Shown piece by piece: positions 1-10,680 of a stretch of DNA of 64,000 nucleotides. Each line of letters opens with the position of its first letter. Position 1 is the stretch's first letter. The notes under the pieces are model-generated. The model worked only from the letters and a program-made list of their open reading frames with translations. It searched no databases and was not told where the DNA came from. Both the position numbers and the translations under genes were made by a program. This stretch comes from Anomaloglossus baeobatrachus (taxonomy: Eukaryota > Chordata > Amphibia > Anura > Aromobatidae): contig NC_134358.1 of NCBI RefSeq assembly GCF_048569485.1, positions 223,390,986 through 223,454,985 of the forward strand, given 5' to 3'.

Positions 1-707
1 TGAACCGTGAAAATGAAACAATTCATTTTTCCACAAAAATGTTGCTTCAACCCTAATTTTTTTTATTCTCACAATGGTAACAGGAAAAAGTGAACAATAT
101 AATTTGTTGTGCAATTTCTCCTGAGTACATTTATACCCCATATGTGGGGAAAAATTACTATTTGGGTGCACTGCAGCACTTGGAATTAAAGAATCACTAT
201 TTGAATTTTGGAGCTCAAAATTGGCTGGAATAGATAGCAGATGCCATGTCACGTTGCAGAGATCCGAGTATGCCTAAATAGTGGAAATCCCCCACAAGTC
301 ACCTCGTTTAGGAAACTACGCACCTCAAGAAATTAATCTAGAGGTGCGGTGAGCACCTTTAACCCACAGGTGAAAGTTGTAAAATACATTTTTACAACAA
401 AATTGTTGCTTTAACCACAAATTTTTAATTTTCATAAGGGTAACAGGCAAGAATGAAGCATACAATTAGTTGTGAAATTTCTCCTTAGTAAAATCATACC
501 CATATATGCTGGAAAATGATTGTTTGGGCACAAGGAAGCGCTCAATAGGGAAGGAGTGCTACTTAAATTTTGGAATGCCATTTTGGCTGGAATAGATTTC
601 AGACACCATGAAGATCCCCTGACATGCCAAAACAGCAAAAAATAAACACAAGTGGAAACTGGAAACTATACCTCCCTGGAAACTATACAGCTTCAGGAAT
701 TAAGCTA
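1..707. repeat. Tandem interspersed repeat, ~350-390 bp unit (left part)
   Basis: At least two diverged units follow one another. Each has a stretch about a missing-base-rich 'gttgctt..a' start, a 'cccacaagtcacc' segment near 289 (diverged near 645) and a leader on 'ggtgcggtgagcacc' near 340. The same unit recurs at 1342-2000. No coding potential is credible. The repeat resembles high-copy amphibian interspersed repeats, but I cannot name the family. Confidence 0.6.
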
Positions 708-1339
708 AGCCCCCTTCACTCGCACGTGCCTAAAGTACGTGCTAGGTCCGTTCCCGCATATACTGGAGACACGGGCACAAGTATACCCATTAAAATCAAT
801 GGGTTTATGTACACACACGTGTTCAGCCATTGGCCCGTGCCTCCATGTGGAGCAGACGTGAGGCCGTGTGCTCCATACGGCGGCATGTCCGTTTTTCTCC
901 GGCAGCACGGGTGTCACGCGGCCCGCACCCATACCACACGGACGTAGTGTGGATGCGGTCCCATGTGACACGCGCAGGAGAAACACACGTGTCATTGTAA
1001 AAATAAAAAAAACACATACTCACCTCCACCAGCCCTGCAGTCTCTGCCGCGGCTGTCACCTGCATCCGACCCCCAGTGAATTTGAACAACGCATCTTCTT
1101 CACTAGGGGCTGGAAGCAGCGTCAGCGGGGCGTGGCCTGTGCCGGACACTGTCATTCAGCACCACAGACAGCTCCGGAAGAATCAGGTAAGGCGGGACTT
1201 TCCGTTCTCCGTGTGTTATTACGTATAACACGTGGAGAACACGCATGTGCCACAAACACGGCACACGGGGAGCAAACCACCCTTTAATACGTCCGTGAAA
1301 CAATGGTTTGTTTTTTTCACGTGCGTGTGAATTTGGCCT
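708..1339. mobile_element. MITE inserted in the tandem repeat, TA-type target
   Basis: The ends form an imperfect inverted repeat: the left begins near 708 with cccttcactcgcacgtg, and the right ends at 1339 with cacgtgcgtgtgaa. Removing 708-1339 and one TA (706-707 or 1340-1341) restores the surrounding repeat unit, so the boundary is well supported. The inside is rich in cacgtg and cgtgtg words and has no transposase. It is a non-autonomous DNA transposon of the TA or TWA target class. Confidence 0.65.
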
Positions 1340-1341
1340 TA

Positions 1342-2010
1342 GGGTGCAGTGAGAAATTTTAACCCTCAAGTGACTCATGGAATTGTATAACATTGGGCTG
1401 TAAATATAAACAATTACCATTTTTTCCCACTAAAATGTTGCTTTTGACACAAAGTTTTAATGTAATAAGGGTAATTAGAGAAAATAGATTTGTTACACTA
1501 TTTCTCTTGAGTTTGCAAATACCCCATATGTGATTGAAAACTACTTTTGAGGCAGAGAGTGCAAAGCTCAGAAGGGCAGGAGTGCCATATTGGAGTTTAG
1601 ATTTAGTTGGAATGGTTTGTGGGTGCCATGTCACATTGGCAAAGCTCCTGAGGTGCCAGAACAGCAGAAACCCCCACAAGTGACCCCATTTTAAAAACTT
1701 TACCCCTCAATGACTTCATCTACGGGAGCAGATAGTATATTTACACCACAAGTGTGTCATAAAATTGTATACTATTTGGGCAGTGAAGAAAGAATAATTA
1801 CATTTTTATCACTAAAATGTTGTTTTAGGCCCAGACTGCATTTTTCACAGGAGGAATAGATAAAACAAGCCCATTTAATGTTAGACAATTTCTCTTGAAT
1901 GTGGCAATACCCCACATGTGAGTGTACAGTATTGTTTGGCACACCGCAGTACTCCAAACGGAAAGAACACCATTTGACGTTTGGAGCATAGATTTTCCTA
2001 GAAGGCTGCT
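1342..2010. repeat. Tandem interspersed repeat (right part)
   Basis: Continuation of the unit seen at 1-707, with the 'cccacaagtgaccc' landmark near 1672 and another partial unit from about 1720. The spacing of landmarks, after subtracting the MITE, is about 350-390 bp. Confidence 0.6.
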
Positions 2011-2545
2011 CTCAGATGGGGGAGCAAAAACCTGGTGACAGATGACCTTTAAATCTATCAGTGTGATACTGCCAGAGCAATTATTAAACCATGCTCATGG
2101 CTTGGTCTAAGAGGCCATTTGGTAGGTAGGATGCCATTTGACTTCGGTTGCCATGGCAATAATTGGCCACTGTGACCACATAACGAGGGTCCCGATTGGG
2201 TGGGAGAGGGAGGGCACTCCATCTCAGGGCCCCTTAAATGCTGGAATCATTATTAATTGCAGCATTTCAGGGGTAAACAGCCAGGGACTGTGCGGGCACC
2301 TGCTTTTGCTGTGACAGTTGGACCGTGGTTATCACATATGTCAAGTTCACAGTGGTATTCGGGCGGGCACAGCTCTTGTGCCCCCACAACTGCCATGACG
2401 TACCAATACATCCATTTGGGCAAAGTTACCGAAAAATATGATGTATGATGTATGTCAAATATCAAGCAGGAGTTAATGTTTACCTGCATAATGTTGTACA
2501 TTGCCATGTGAGGAAACTGTGTTTTGCCCAGCAACAGGCCTTAGT
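2011..2545. repeat. Probable tail of the same interspersed repeat
   Basis: GC-richer segment with short inverted words and a 'gatgtatgatgtatgtc' stretch near 2440. It directly follows the tandem units and contains no credible reading frame. Assignment to the same family is inference. Confidence 0.35.
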
Positions 2546-3574
2546 GAACATAGACATTTAGAGTTACCAATTAGGACTAGCCCACAGTGGGAAAGACTAG
2601 AATGCAAGGAAAGATACTGTTTTTCCTGTTAGGTGAGAGTGAATAGTTGTTGGTCAGCTAGAGAAAAGTGAGGACATGCTCAGAGAAAGAATAACAACTT
2701 TGTGTATGAGTGTGACAAGGACAAGGGAGCAAGCATCAGCAAAGAATTTAGAGTGGTGGCAAGTGGGGTTACTCTGAGACTGATACAGCTGCAATGCAGC
2801 AGTAATATACTCAACTCTGGAGAACAGCCTTGAGGAGAAGGTAGATTCGGTCAAACCAGTGTTATGTTTATTAGGGTTGTAGCTAGCAAGAACTCCCTTA
2901 CATTAGTTTTATTAAAAAATGGAGTTACCTCTTACCATACTGTTCATCTGAAACGTTCACAAGTATTGTGCTGCCGTCCGGTAGCACCATGCATGTGCCT
3001 TTGTATTGCGCAGAAGAACACTACAAGTGTAATACCTGACACCCTTTGTACTTAAGTTTATTTTTCAGTAAAATGTTCACTGATTTTACAAACATATCTC
3101 CCTTCCTCATCTTGGGGATAAAGGGGTCTAGGGCCACTCAGGGTGTGGCAGGGCTGAACCTGAAGGTGTCAACTGCAGCAACAGTACCTACACACATAAA
3201 TAGGAACTCCTCTTTCTGTAGTTTGCAGGGTCATGGAAAATGAGTGCCTCACCCATGGCTATCGCCCTGAGCCACATTACAATACTAAAAGTGTAGAAGC
3301 GTATACTGGATAATGATTATAATTGCTGGTGTTCTAGGGTGATTAAGGAACAAATGATGACATTTATAGAGGTATAGGGGTAAAGTTCTGGCTTCCTTGT
3401 TACAACCATTCAGTTAAATTATACAATTCTGGCTGCCATTATAGGAGGCTCTCTGTAATAGCTACTGATCTCAATAGGCAAAGGAGTTTTTCAAGCTAAC
3501 TATATTGAAGATCGGTTGTCAGCCTCCACTGATCATAATATACAATACCTAGAGATAAGTCATCAATATCTCAA
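2546..3574. other. Unassigned intergenic stretch
   Basis: No reading frame above background, no terminal repeats and no RNA gene that I can recognise. Confidence 0.5.
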
Positions 3575-4004
3575 AGGGATTTTGCACTTTCAAAAAAGTG
3601 GACCCCAAACAATCTAAAATACCTAAAATAACAAGCGGGGAGAGCAGGTGCTCGCTTTTAATAGATCCAGTGCTCCTTTCCTCCCGCTGCTTGGGTCTCA
3701 GTGTTTTGGCTGCAGTGGTGGAATAACGTTAACTGCTGTAGCCAATCACTGAACTCAGTGGCTCCTGTTTAGCTTGACACAGCTACTAAACTCAGTGATT
3801 GGCTACAAATTTGATGCCCGCTGTCAATGTGATACCAACACCATGACGCATCCAAAACATTAAGAATTGAGCAGCAGGAGAGAGGCAACACTTGATCAAG
3901 GGAGGTTGAGTACTTGTGTTTGGTAATTTATATAAACTAGAGCATTTGGGGTTCACTTGTCTGAAAGTGGAAATTCATTAGTCTGGAGAACCCCTTGGTA
4001 AGTA
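3575..4004. mobile_element. MITE-like element with inverted ends
   Basis: The left end reads aaagggattttgcactttc and the reverse of the right end has the same order of words (gggttct, ccactttcag, agtgaacccc). About 430 bp, no coding content. The target duplication is not clear, so the family is left open. Confidence 0.45.
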
Positions 4005-4554
4005 TCATGCAATGTTTCCTCTGAAGATATTTAATCCTTATAATTACACTACTTGGTATTTTAAGGCATTACAGATATTAAAATTCCATTAAATTTTATG
4101 TATACACCAATGGCAACACATTGAGGAATAAGTGGGTGTAAGAGGTGTTTGACTATAGATTGTATTTCATGAGAAATAGTAACAGCATAGATTGTGGTCA
4201 TAAGAACTGGCAGCTGGTGTAAATTGACTGTTTATTTCATTAGGTCTTATACAGAAAAAAAATTATATTCGGTAATGCACATTCTTACAATTCTACTTTC
4301 TCACAATGCATACAGATAGGTCCAGAAATATTTCAGTAGTGACTACATTTTTTTGATTTGGTCTCTGATTTCCACTACTTTTGATTTAAAATAAAACAAC
4401 TGAAATGCAATTGAAGTTTAGACTTTCAGCGAGTTGAACACAAACATCCTGTGAAACATTTAGTAAAAATAAGCATTTTTCTACAAAGCATCCTCATTTC
4501 AAAAGTAATTAGACAAATTAGCTTTACAATTAATAAAATATTAACCCCTTCAAT
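4005..4554. other. Unassigned intergenic stretch, ending in a split repeat
   Basis: AT-rich DNA without credible genes. The last ~15 bases (ttaaccccttcaat) continue in the sequence after 14881, showing that the BEL/Pao element entered a repeat at this point. Confidence 0.45.
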
Positions 4555-5126
4555 TGTCCTGTCCTCACTAAATGGGCCGGGGCTGATATAGCTATACAGG
4601 CAGATAAATCGGTGTTCAGGATTGTCCAATAAGGAGACTGTGCTGTAATCTGTGTTTTATTGCACATCACAGCATATTTGGGAATGGTAAAACTGGAAAT
4701 TACAGAAATACATGCAATCAGCACATGATACGGCAGAAACACATATTAAACATTACATATGTTACATTAATGTTTATAGGCTAGAGACTGAACAATACAG
4801 TACTAACTAGAGGCTAGCATAAGCAGAACTAGATGCAGAAAACACCAATACCTACCAGCAATACAATCGCATGGAGGGACAATAATGGAGTCTGTTCTTC
4901 CTCAAGACAGGATGAAAGGAAATGGAGGCTGAGTTCCCAGAATGCATTGCAAAGGGGTGGGGAATCGATATGAAGGAATGAGACTGTAATAATAACTCTG
5001 GCCACTGGATGGAGGTAAACTACAGATCATAAATAACCAATGTGAATACTTCTATATTCTTAGCAAATATAAAACATTATGCAAATAAACGTCCAGAAAC
5101 AAAGATTGGATGTCGGAGACAGAACA
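4555..5126 (-). repeat. BEL/Pao 3' LTR
   Basis: 572 bp, tgtcctgtcc to gacagaaca on the plus strand. It pairs with 14310-14881 over its whole length with few differences. Confidence 0.9.
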
Positions 5127-6468
5127 CTCCCCATCTGGCATCAATGGATATCACTATCCTTTTCTTCTGAAGGCAAAGGTAGGACCAATTTGGAAACTGG
5201 TTGGAGAAATGTTTTGGGTTCACTCCCTTTTGTCATCCTTAGTTCAACTTTGCGGATGTTCCCGTCCTTGCTTGGAAATGTTGCGGTAACTAGACCAAGT
5301 GGCCAATTGTTCCGGTGAATTTGCAGTCTTTCTCTGTTGTTGATGTACACATAGAATCGTCTAGTCTCGTTGTGGATATATCTTAGGACTACTTTGCTGT
5401 CTGAGTAGAACTTGGCCTGTGGAAGGTCGATATCCGTCTCGGATGTGATGAATTCAGCTAACTCAATGGCTAGGAGTGCGGCACAAAGTTCTAACCTGGG
5501 TATAGTGTGCTCTGGTTGCGTTGCAAGTTTGGCCTTTCCCATAACGAATCCAATGTGGCTCTGAGATTTGGAGTCTATAGTTTTAAGGTAGGCAACAGCG
5601 GCAATTGCTTTGACAGAAGCATCTGCGAATACATACAGTTTTTGGCTTTGAATTTCTGTAGATGGTGCAGGGGTGTACGATCTTGGTACGTACAGTCTGG
5701 AGAGGCCAAGGAGTTCCTCCAACCTTCCCACTGGATTCTCTTGTCAGGTGGCAGAGGTGCATCCCACTCAGGCGTTTCTCTGGTTAAGTCTCTTAGTAGG
5801 GCCTTGCCTTGTATAGTGACAGGAACTGTAAAACCCAAGGGATCGTATAGACTGTTGATGGTTGACAGAACACATCTACATGTGAAAGGTTTTTCTTCTT
5901 GGCTGACCTGAAAGGTGAAAGTGTCTGATTGCAGATTCCAGAGAAGCCCGAGGCTACGTTGCATTGGTGCGGGGTCTGACCCCAAGTCTAGGTCTCTGAG
6001 ACTGTTACATAAGTCCTGAGAAGAAAATGCTTGCATGAGTTCTTGGCTGTTTGAGGCTATTTTGTGAAGCCTGAGGTTTGAGCAGGCAAGCATCTCCTGG
6101 GCTCTCTTGAGAAGACTGATAGCAGTCTTATTTGAAGGCATGGCTTTCAGGCAGTCGTCCACATAAAAGTCTCTTTCTATGAATTGTCTGACATCTGCTC
6201 CATACTCTGTTTCTCCTTCTTGACCTGACCTTTTGAGTCCGTAAATGGCGACTGCCGGTGAAGGACTGTTGCCAAAGATGTGCACTCTCATGCGATACTC
6301 TGTGACAATGTAGGATCATTGTCTTTGTACCAGAAGAATCTTAGGAAGTTCCTGGTAAAATATATCTTTGTACCGTGTTAGCCAGTAGAGATAAAAAATT
6401 GTTTAAAAGAACTGAAGTCCTCAGTGGTTGATACCTTTTAATGGCTAACTGAAAAGATGGTAATAATA

Positions 6469-6494
6469 GCAAGCTTTCGAGACTCTTCTTCAGG
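6469..6494 (-). ncRNA. Hammerhead-ribozyme-like motif (short form)
   Basis: The minus strand reads CTGAAGA, a short pairing segment, then GAAA, which is the hammerhead core order CUGANGA...GAAA. Stem II is very short. Likely a decayed PLE ribozyme; activity is unknown. Confidence 0.45.
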
Positions 6495-6506
6495 CTCAAT
6501 ATAACA

Positions 6507-6541
6507 CTGAAGATGAGACTTGAGTAGTCTCGAAAGTTTGC
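6507..6541 (+). ncRNA. Hammerhead-ribozyme-like motif
   Basis: The plus strand reads CTGAAGA, then TGAGAC, a loop, GTCTC, and GAAAG. This is the core CUGANGA / stem II / GAAA arrangement known from Penelope-like elements. It faces the motif at 6469-6494. Confidence 0.5.
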
Positions 6542-7699
6542 CATTATTACCATCTTTTCAGTTAGCCATTAAAAGGTATCAACCACGGAGGACTTCAGTT
6601 CTTTTAAACAATTTTTTAGGAAGTTCCTGTCTCTCTCTCTCTCACAAGGAAACAATGGAACATTTACTGGGTGTCAGCGATGAAGGCAACGGAATCCTTA
6701 CGGAAGCACATGAGCACACCCAGGAGTTTGTTATTGAGATCTGGGCCTGACAACAGGACATCATTCAAGGAGACATCATTAAACTTGGTGCTGGAATCGA
6801 ACACCACTCTAATTTGGCCTGGTTTCTTAGGGTGGTATACCCCAAACATTGGAAGGAACCAGCTTTCTTCAGAGTCTTTGAGAGTAGGAGCTAACTCTGC
6901 ATGACAGTTCTTGAAAATCATTGACATGAAGGAGAAAAAGTGATCTGTGGGCTATGAAGGGAAGAGGTGCGACGCAGTTATTGGTCTCGTCTTTAACGAG
7001 TCCATTGTCCATCACCTCTCGGAACAACTTGTGGTCTACTGACATTGCTACTTGGTTGTCTTGCTTAGTTCTCTGGAAGACGGTGTGCCCTAACTGATCC
7101 TCATAGCTTCCCGACACTATACTGCTGTCGTATGTAAAGTCTATCAAATGATTAGGCAGCTGGACACTTTGCGGCAGTTCTTTGATGTGAAACTCATTAA
7201 GACATGGTTGGAACAGAGATGGGCGACCTTTCTCGAATGTGTTTGTCAGCATGCTTGTCACAGAAAAGAGAGCGTGCATGCGTCCCACGCATCCGTTTCC
7301 TTTTATGACCCAACCTAGGTCTAGCTTTTGGGCATAAGAAGCGTTATGGAGTCCATTGATATGATGTCTCACTTTATGAACCTGTAGGATATCTCTCCCC
7401 AACAGCAGGATTATCTGGGTCTGGTGGTCGAGTTCCGGTATAAGGTGTGCTATGCGTTTTAAGTGAGTGTGATGTATTGCCACATCTGGCATAGGAATTT
7501 CCGATCTGTTATCTGAGATTTGGTTACATGCAATGATCGTAGGTAGTGGTAGGTAGAATTGTCCGTCTAAGGACTCGATTTGGTAGTCAGTAGCTTTCCT
7601 GCCTGCTGTTGTCACGGTGCACACGTTTTCAATGAGTAGGGAATGCTCGGGCCTTTAATGTGAAATAGGTCAAAGAATGTTGATCTAGCCAGGGATCGA

Positions 7700-9543
7700 T
7701 TACTTTGATCTTCCAAGATAGCATAGTTTTATAGCTTTGTCTCTATGGCCTCTCGGATACACTTTGACGAGGCATATCTTAGAACAGGACCTACTGTCTA
7801 TTGTCCCTTTGCAGACTTCTGTGCATTGTGAAGTGATTTCTGGTGTGGCTGTAGCAGTGTTCCTTTCCTCCCCACAATGCTCACTGTCAGCTGATGTGTT
7901 TTGTGTACTCCATGGAGCTGGGCCAGGGTGTAGCACTGTGTTATGATCTGTGGTGCCATACTCTGTGCATTTTACACTGACCTTGCAATCTTTGGCGAGA
8001 TGAGTTGTGGATGAGCAGCACTTGTAGCAGATGCTGTTTTCTTTCAGGAAGCTTCTGAGATCTGGCATAGATTTTCCTCTGAAGGCTCTGCATTTCAGGA
8101 GAGGATGAGGCTTCTGATGGAGTGGGCACTGCTTGTCAGGGTCTTGAATTTTTGCCTCTGATTGCAAGTACTTATCAGACCTGCGATTAAAACCTGGAGA
8201 AGAAACATTTGTCTTGTGTACTGCCACAGACGTTCTGCGTGGATTTGCAGCTGGTGGCGGCGTTTCATATGACATTGCGAAGTCGAAGCTGTGATCATTT
8301 CTGATTCTCGCTTGTTGCTGCAAAAATTCTACAAAGATAGAGAAGGGAGGGAATGGAACACTGTGTTTATGTTTGTACGTGGAACCATGTGTGAGCCACT
8401 TCTCCTGCAGATTGTAGGGCAATTTGTGGATTATGGGGTTCACACCTCTGGCCGTGTTGAGAAATGCAAGTCCCTGTAGGTCACCTTCGCCTTTAGCAAC
8501 TTGGACTTCCATTAGCAGGTCACTTAGTTCTCTACGTTTCTGGAGACCTTTGTTAGATATTGTGGGGGAGTCATCAATTCTTTTGAACAAGGCTCTTCCT
8601 ATTACCTCCACTGCGCCGTAACACTTATCCAGCCTCTCCCAGATGTCTTTGAGGCCAGTATTCGGGCGGTTTATATTAATGTCTCTGATTCTTACTGCGT
8701 GTTTGACTGACTCTTCTCCTAGTTATTTGACTAAGAGGTCCATCTGTTCCCTGTATTGCAACCCCAAGTCTCTAGTGGCATTTTGGAAGGAAGCTTTCCA
8801 AGCTCTGTACCCTTCAGATCTTCAGTGAATTTCATGAGTTCTTTGGCAACCAGTTCATGTCATGTGAAGAACTTAGCAAATTCTGTTGTGAACCGGTTGT
8901 CAGCAGAGTATACTGGAGTTGGGTTGCCTTGGTGGTGATGTGAGGTGCGTTCATACCTGTTAGCATCCTGTGAGTGGCGCCAGCCAGTGTCATACTGCTT
9001 CGGTCTGACATATGATGTGGGAGCATGGTGATTCACGCTGGTTACCTGGTGAGGGGCAAAGTAGTCGTTAGCAGAGTTGTTTTGTGTGACATTTTTTGAG
9101 TTCGTATCTGTCCTGGAGCTGAGCCTCATGATGGCTCTCGCTTTCTTCATTGGAGATGTCATGTTCTTGTTTTGGTGCCGGTCCAGGGTCATAATTGGAT
9201 CAGGGAGATCATTAACGTACTGTGATGTGCGTTGTGGTGGATCTTGCGATGGAAACTCCAGACTCAGCATACTGCTTTGCCTATGCAGCTCAGGGTTTTG
9301 TGTGGCTTCTAGCGACTCTGACTCAGCGAAGGCTGCAGCAGCTTCCTTTTTTGATGCTAGACTTTCTAAGGCGGCATCCAGACGTGCTCTCTCTAATTTA
9401 AGTTGCATTTCTTGGTCAGAAAAGCTTGCTCGTATTTTGGCGGCATCAGCGTTTGGACGAGCAATGGCGACTGCATCGCTTATGGATGTTGGCTTTGAGG
9501 AGACAGAAGTAACAGATTTTGACCTGTGTGATCTGTGAGACAT
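7700..9543 (-). pseudogene. BEL/Pao gag region (fossil)
   Basis: The minus-strand reading begins with a Ser-rich N-terminus (MSHRSHRSKS) and a Glu/Ala-rich coiled segment typical of BEL/Pao gag. It ends with a zinc knuckle CYKCCSSTTHLAKDC near 8020. The region is broken. It precedes the pol region in the usual order. Confidence 0.8.
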
Positions 9544-10412
9544 GGTGTCTTAAGGTAATGCTTGGCTGGGTAGAGATTGCTGTAGATGTACAAGTCTCTG
9601 TGTGGCTGGTGACTAGAGATGAGCGATGTTCGAGGTTCGCCAATTTCATGTTCGAGTGATTTTGGGGGGTGCTCGAGATCGAACTCCAACGTGAGCTTTT
9701 TGCTAAAAGCTCGATAGCTCGAGTTACATTAGAGAACGGTTCGATCAGCAAAAAGCCTAGCTATTTACTAGTTGGGTTTTCACTGTAATAGTATGAGTCA
9801 CTGTGATTCACACTATTATCAAATTTCAGCGTATAGTGTGCGGGGGGGACGCGGTTTAGATCTGTGCTGCTGAGAGAATGGCGATCGCCTTTTTTTTTTT
9901 TCCTAAGCGCGCATGCAGTGGGGCAGGCCAGGATGTCAGCCAATCACAGACACACACACAGCTAAGTGGTCTTCTTGCCAGACAAGCAAGGGCATGTGTC
10001 ATAGGCTGTGAATGTCACATGTCCTTGACTTATAAATACGGCCATTTTCCCTCACGCCGCCATTATCTGCCTTCTGCATGTGGGTGACAGTCACCGCTCA
10101 TGCTGCTGCTACCGCCGCCGCTCCTGCTGTGTGCGCTATAGACACAGCGCTGTAGAGATTAGGGACTGCTGTTTATTTCAGCCCTTTTCAGGGCTGATTT
10201 CCAGGAGCTCAGAGCCATAGCTGCTAGGCAGGTCCGTGCAAACGCTGTATACAGCTTTAGATAACAGCGTCTGTGTACCTCAGCTCAGGGAATTCCTTAC
10301 TGCATTTCATCATTAGGAGGGATAGAAAGTGAGGCTTCCTTTCCTGTCCTGGTACCCACAGAACCCGGCCACTGTACCCACCTGCCCACTTTTGCTACGC
10401 TAATTTTATAGC

Positions 10413-10551
10413 AAACAGTGCTGAAACTTAGTGGCATCCAAAAAGTGTCTGCTATACTAAATTAGTGTCCCACTGGTGCCAAGCAAGTTCCACTACCTCT
10501 GCATTCTACCCTCTTGCACATTTTTGCTACGCAATTTTTATAGCAAACAGT
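10413..10551 (+). repeat. Single copy of the hAT 5'-leader unit (136-bp family)
   Basis: Contains aaacttagtggcatcc and agtgtcccactggtgc, matching in reverse the 136-bp unit that is amplified in hAT-C at 42791-45280. In hAT-A it is present once, with the next partial copy starting near 10528. Confidence 0.6.
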
Positions 10552-10680
10552 GCTGTCAGTTTTAGGGCCATAGTTGCATTGTCAGGGATAGTCAGTGTTG
10601 GTTCTTCAGCTGTCAATAAAGCTACACCACCTCTCAATTTTTCTTCCACGTTTTAAGTGTCCAATCTTGTCCCTAACAAG

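Larger units (their letters stand above)
6355..6617. mobile_element. PLE-derived foldback inserted in the BEL/Pao pol
   Basis: A 263-bp insert with a 12-bp direct repeat aggaagttcctg on both sides (6343-6354 and 6618-6629). Two arms of about 90 bp are reverse complements (about 6390-6480 and 6530-6617). Each arm carries the words ccttttaatggctaactgaa and gtctcgaaag, which I associate with the hammerhead-bearing ends of Penelope-like elements. Confidence 0.65.
5141..7624 (-). pseudogene. BEL/Pao pol region (fossil)
   Basis: Minus-strand remains of the pol polyprotein. Recognisable parts, in coding order, are a protease/RT segment (about 7624-6664), the A17-type region with YDPLGF (about 6291-5740), an RNase H-like segment with TIPRLELCAALL and FYSDSKVVLRYI (about 5700-5300), and the pol C-terminal tail next to the 3' LTR. 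It is broken and incomplete. A PLE foldback is inserted within it. Confidence 0.8.

Noticed and set aside
868-1287. 139-codon plus-strand reading
   Set aside because: Lies wholly inside the MITE at 708-1339 and has overlapping readings on the other strand.
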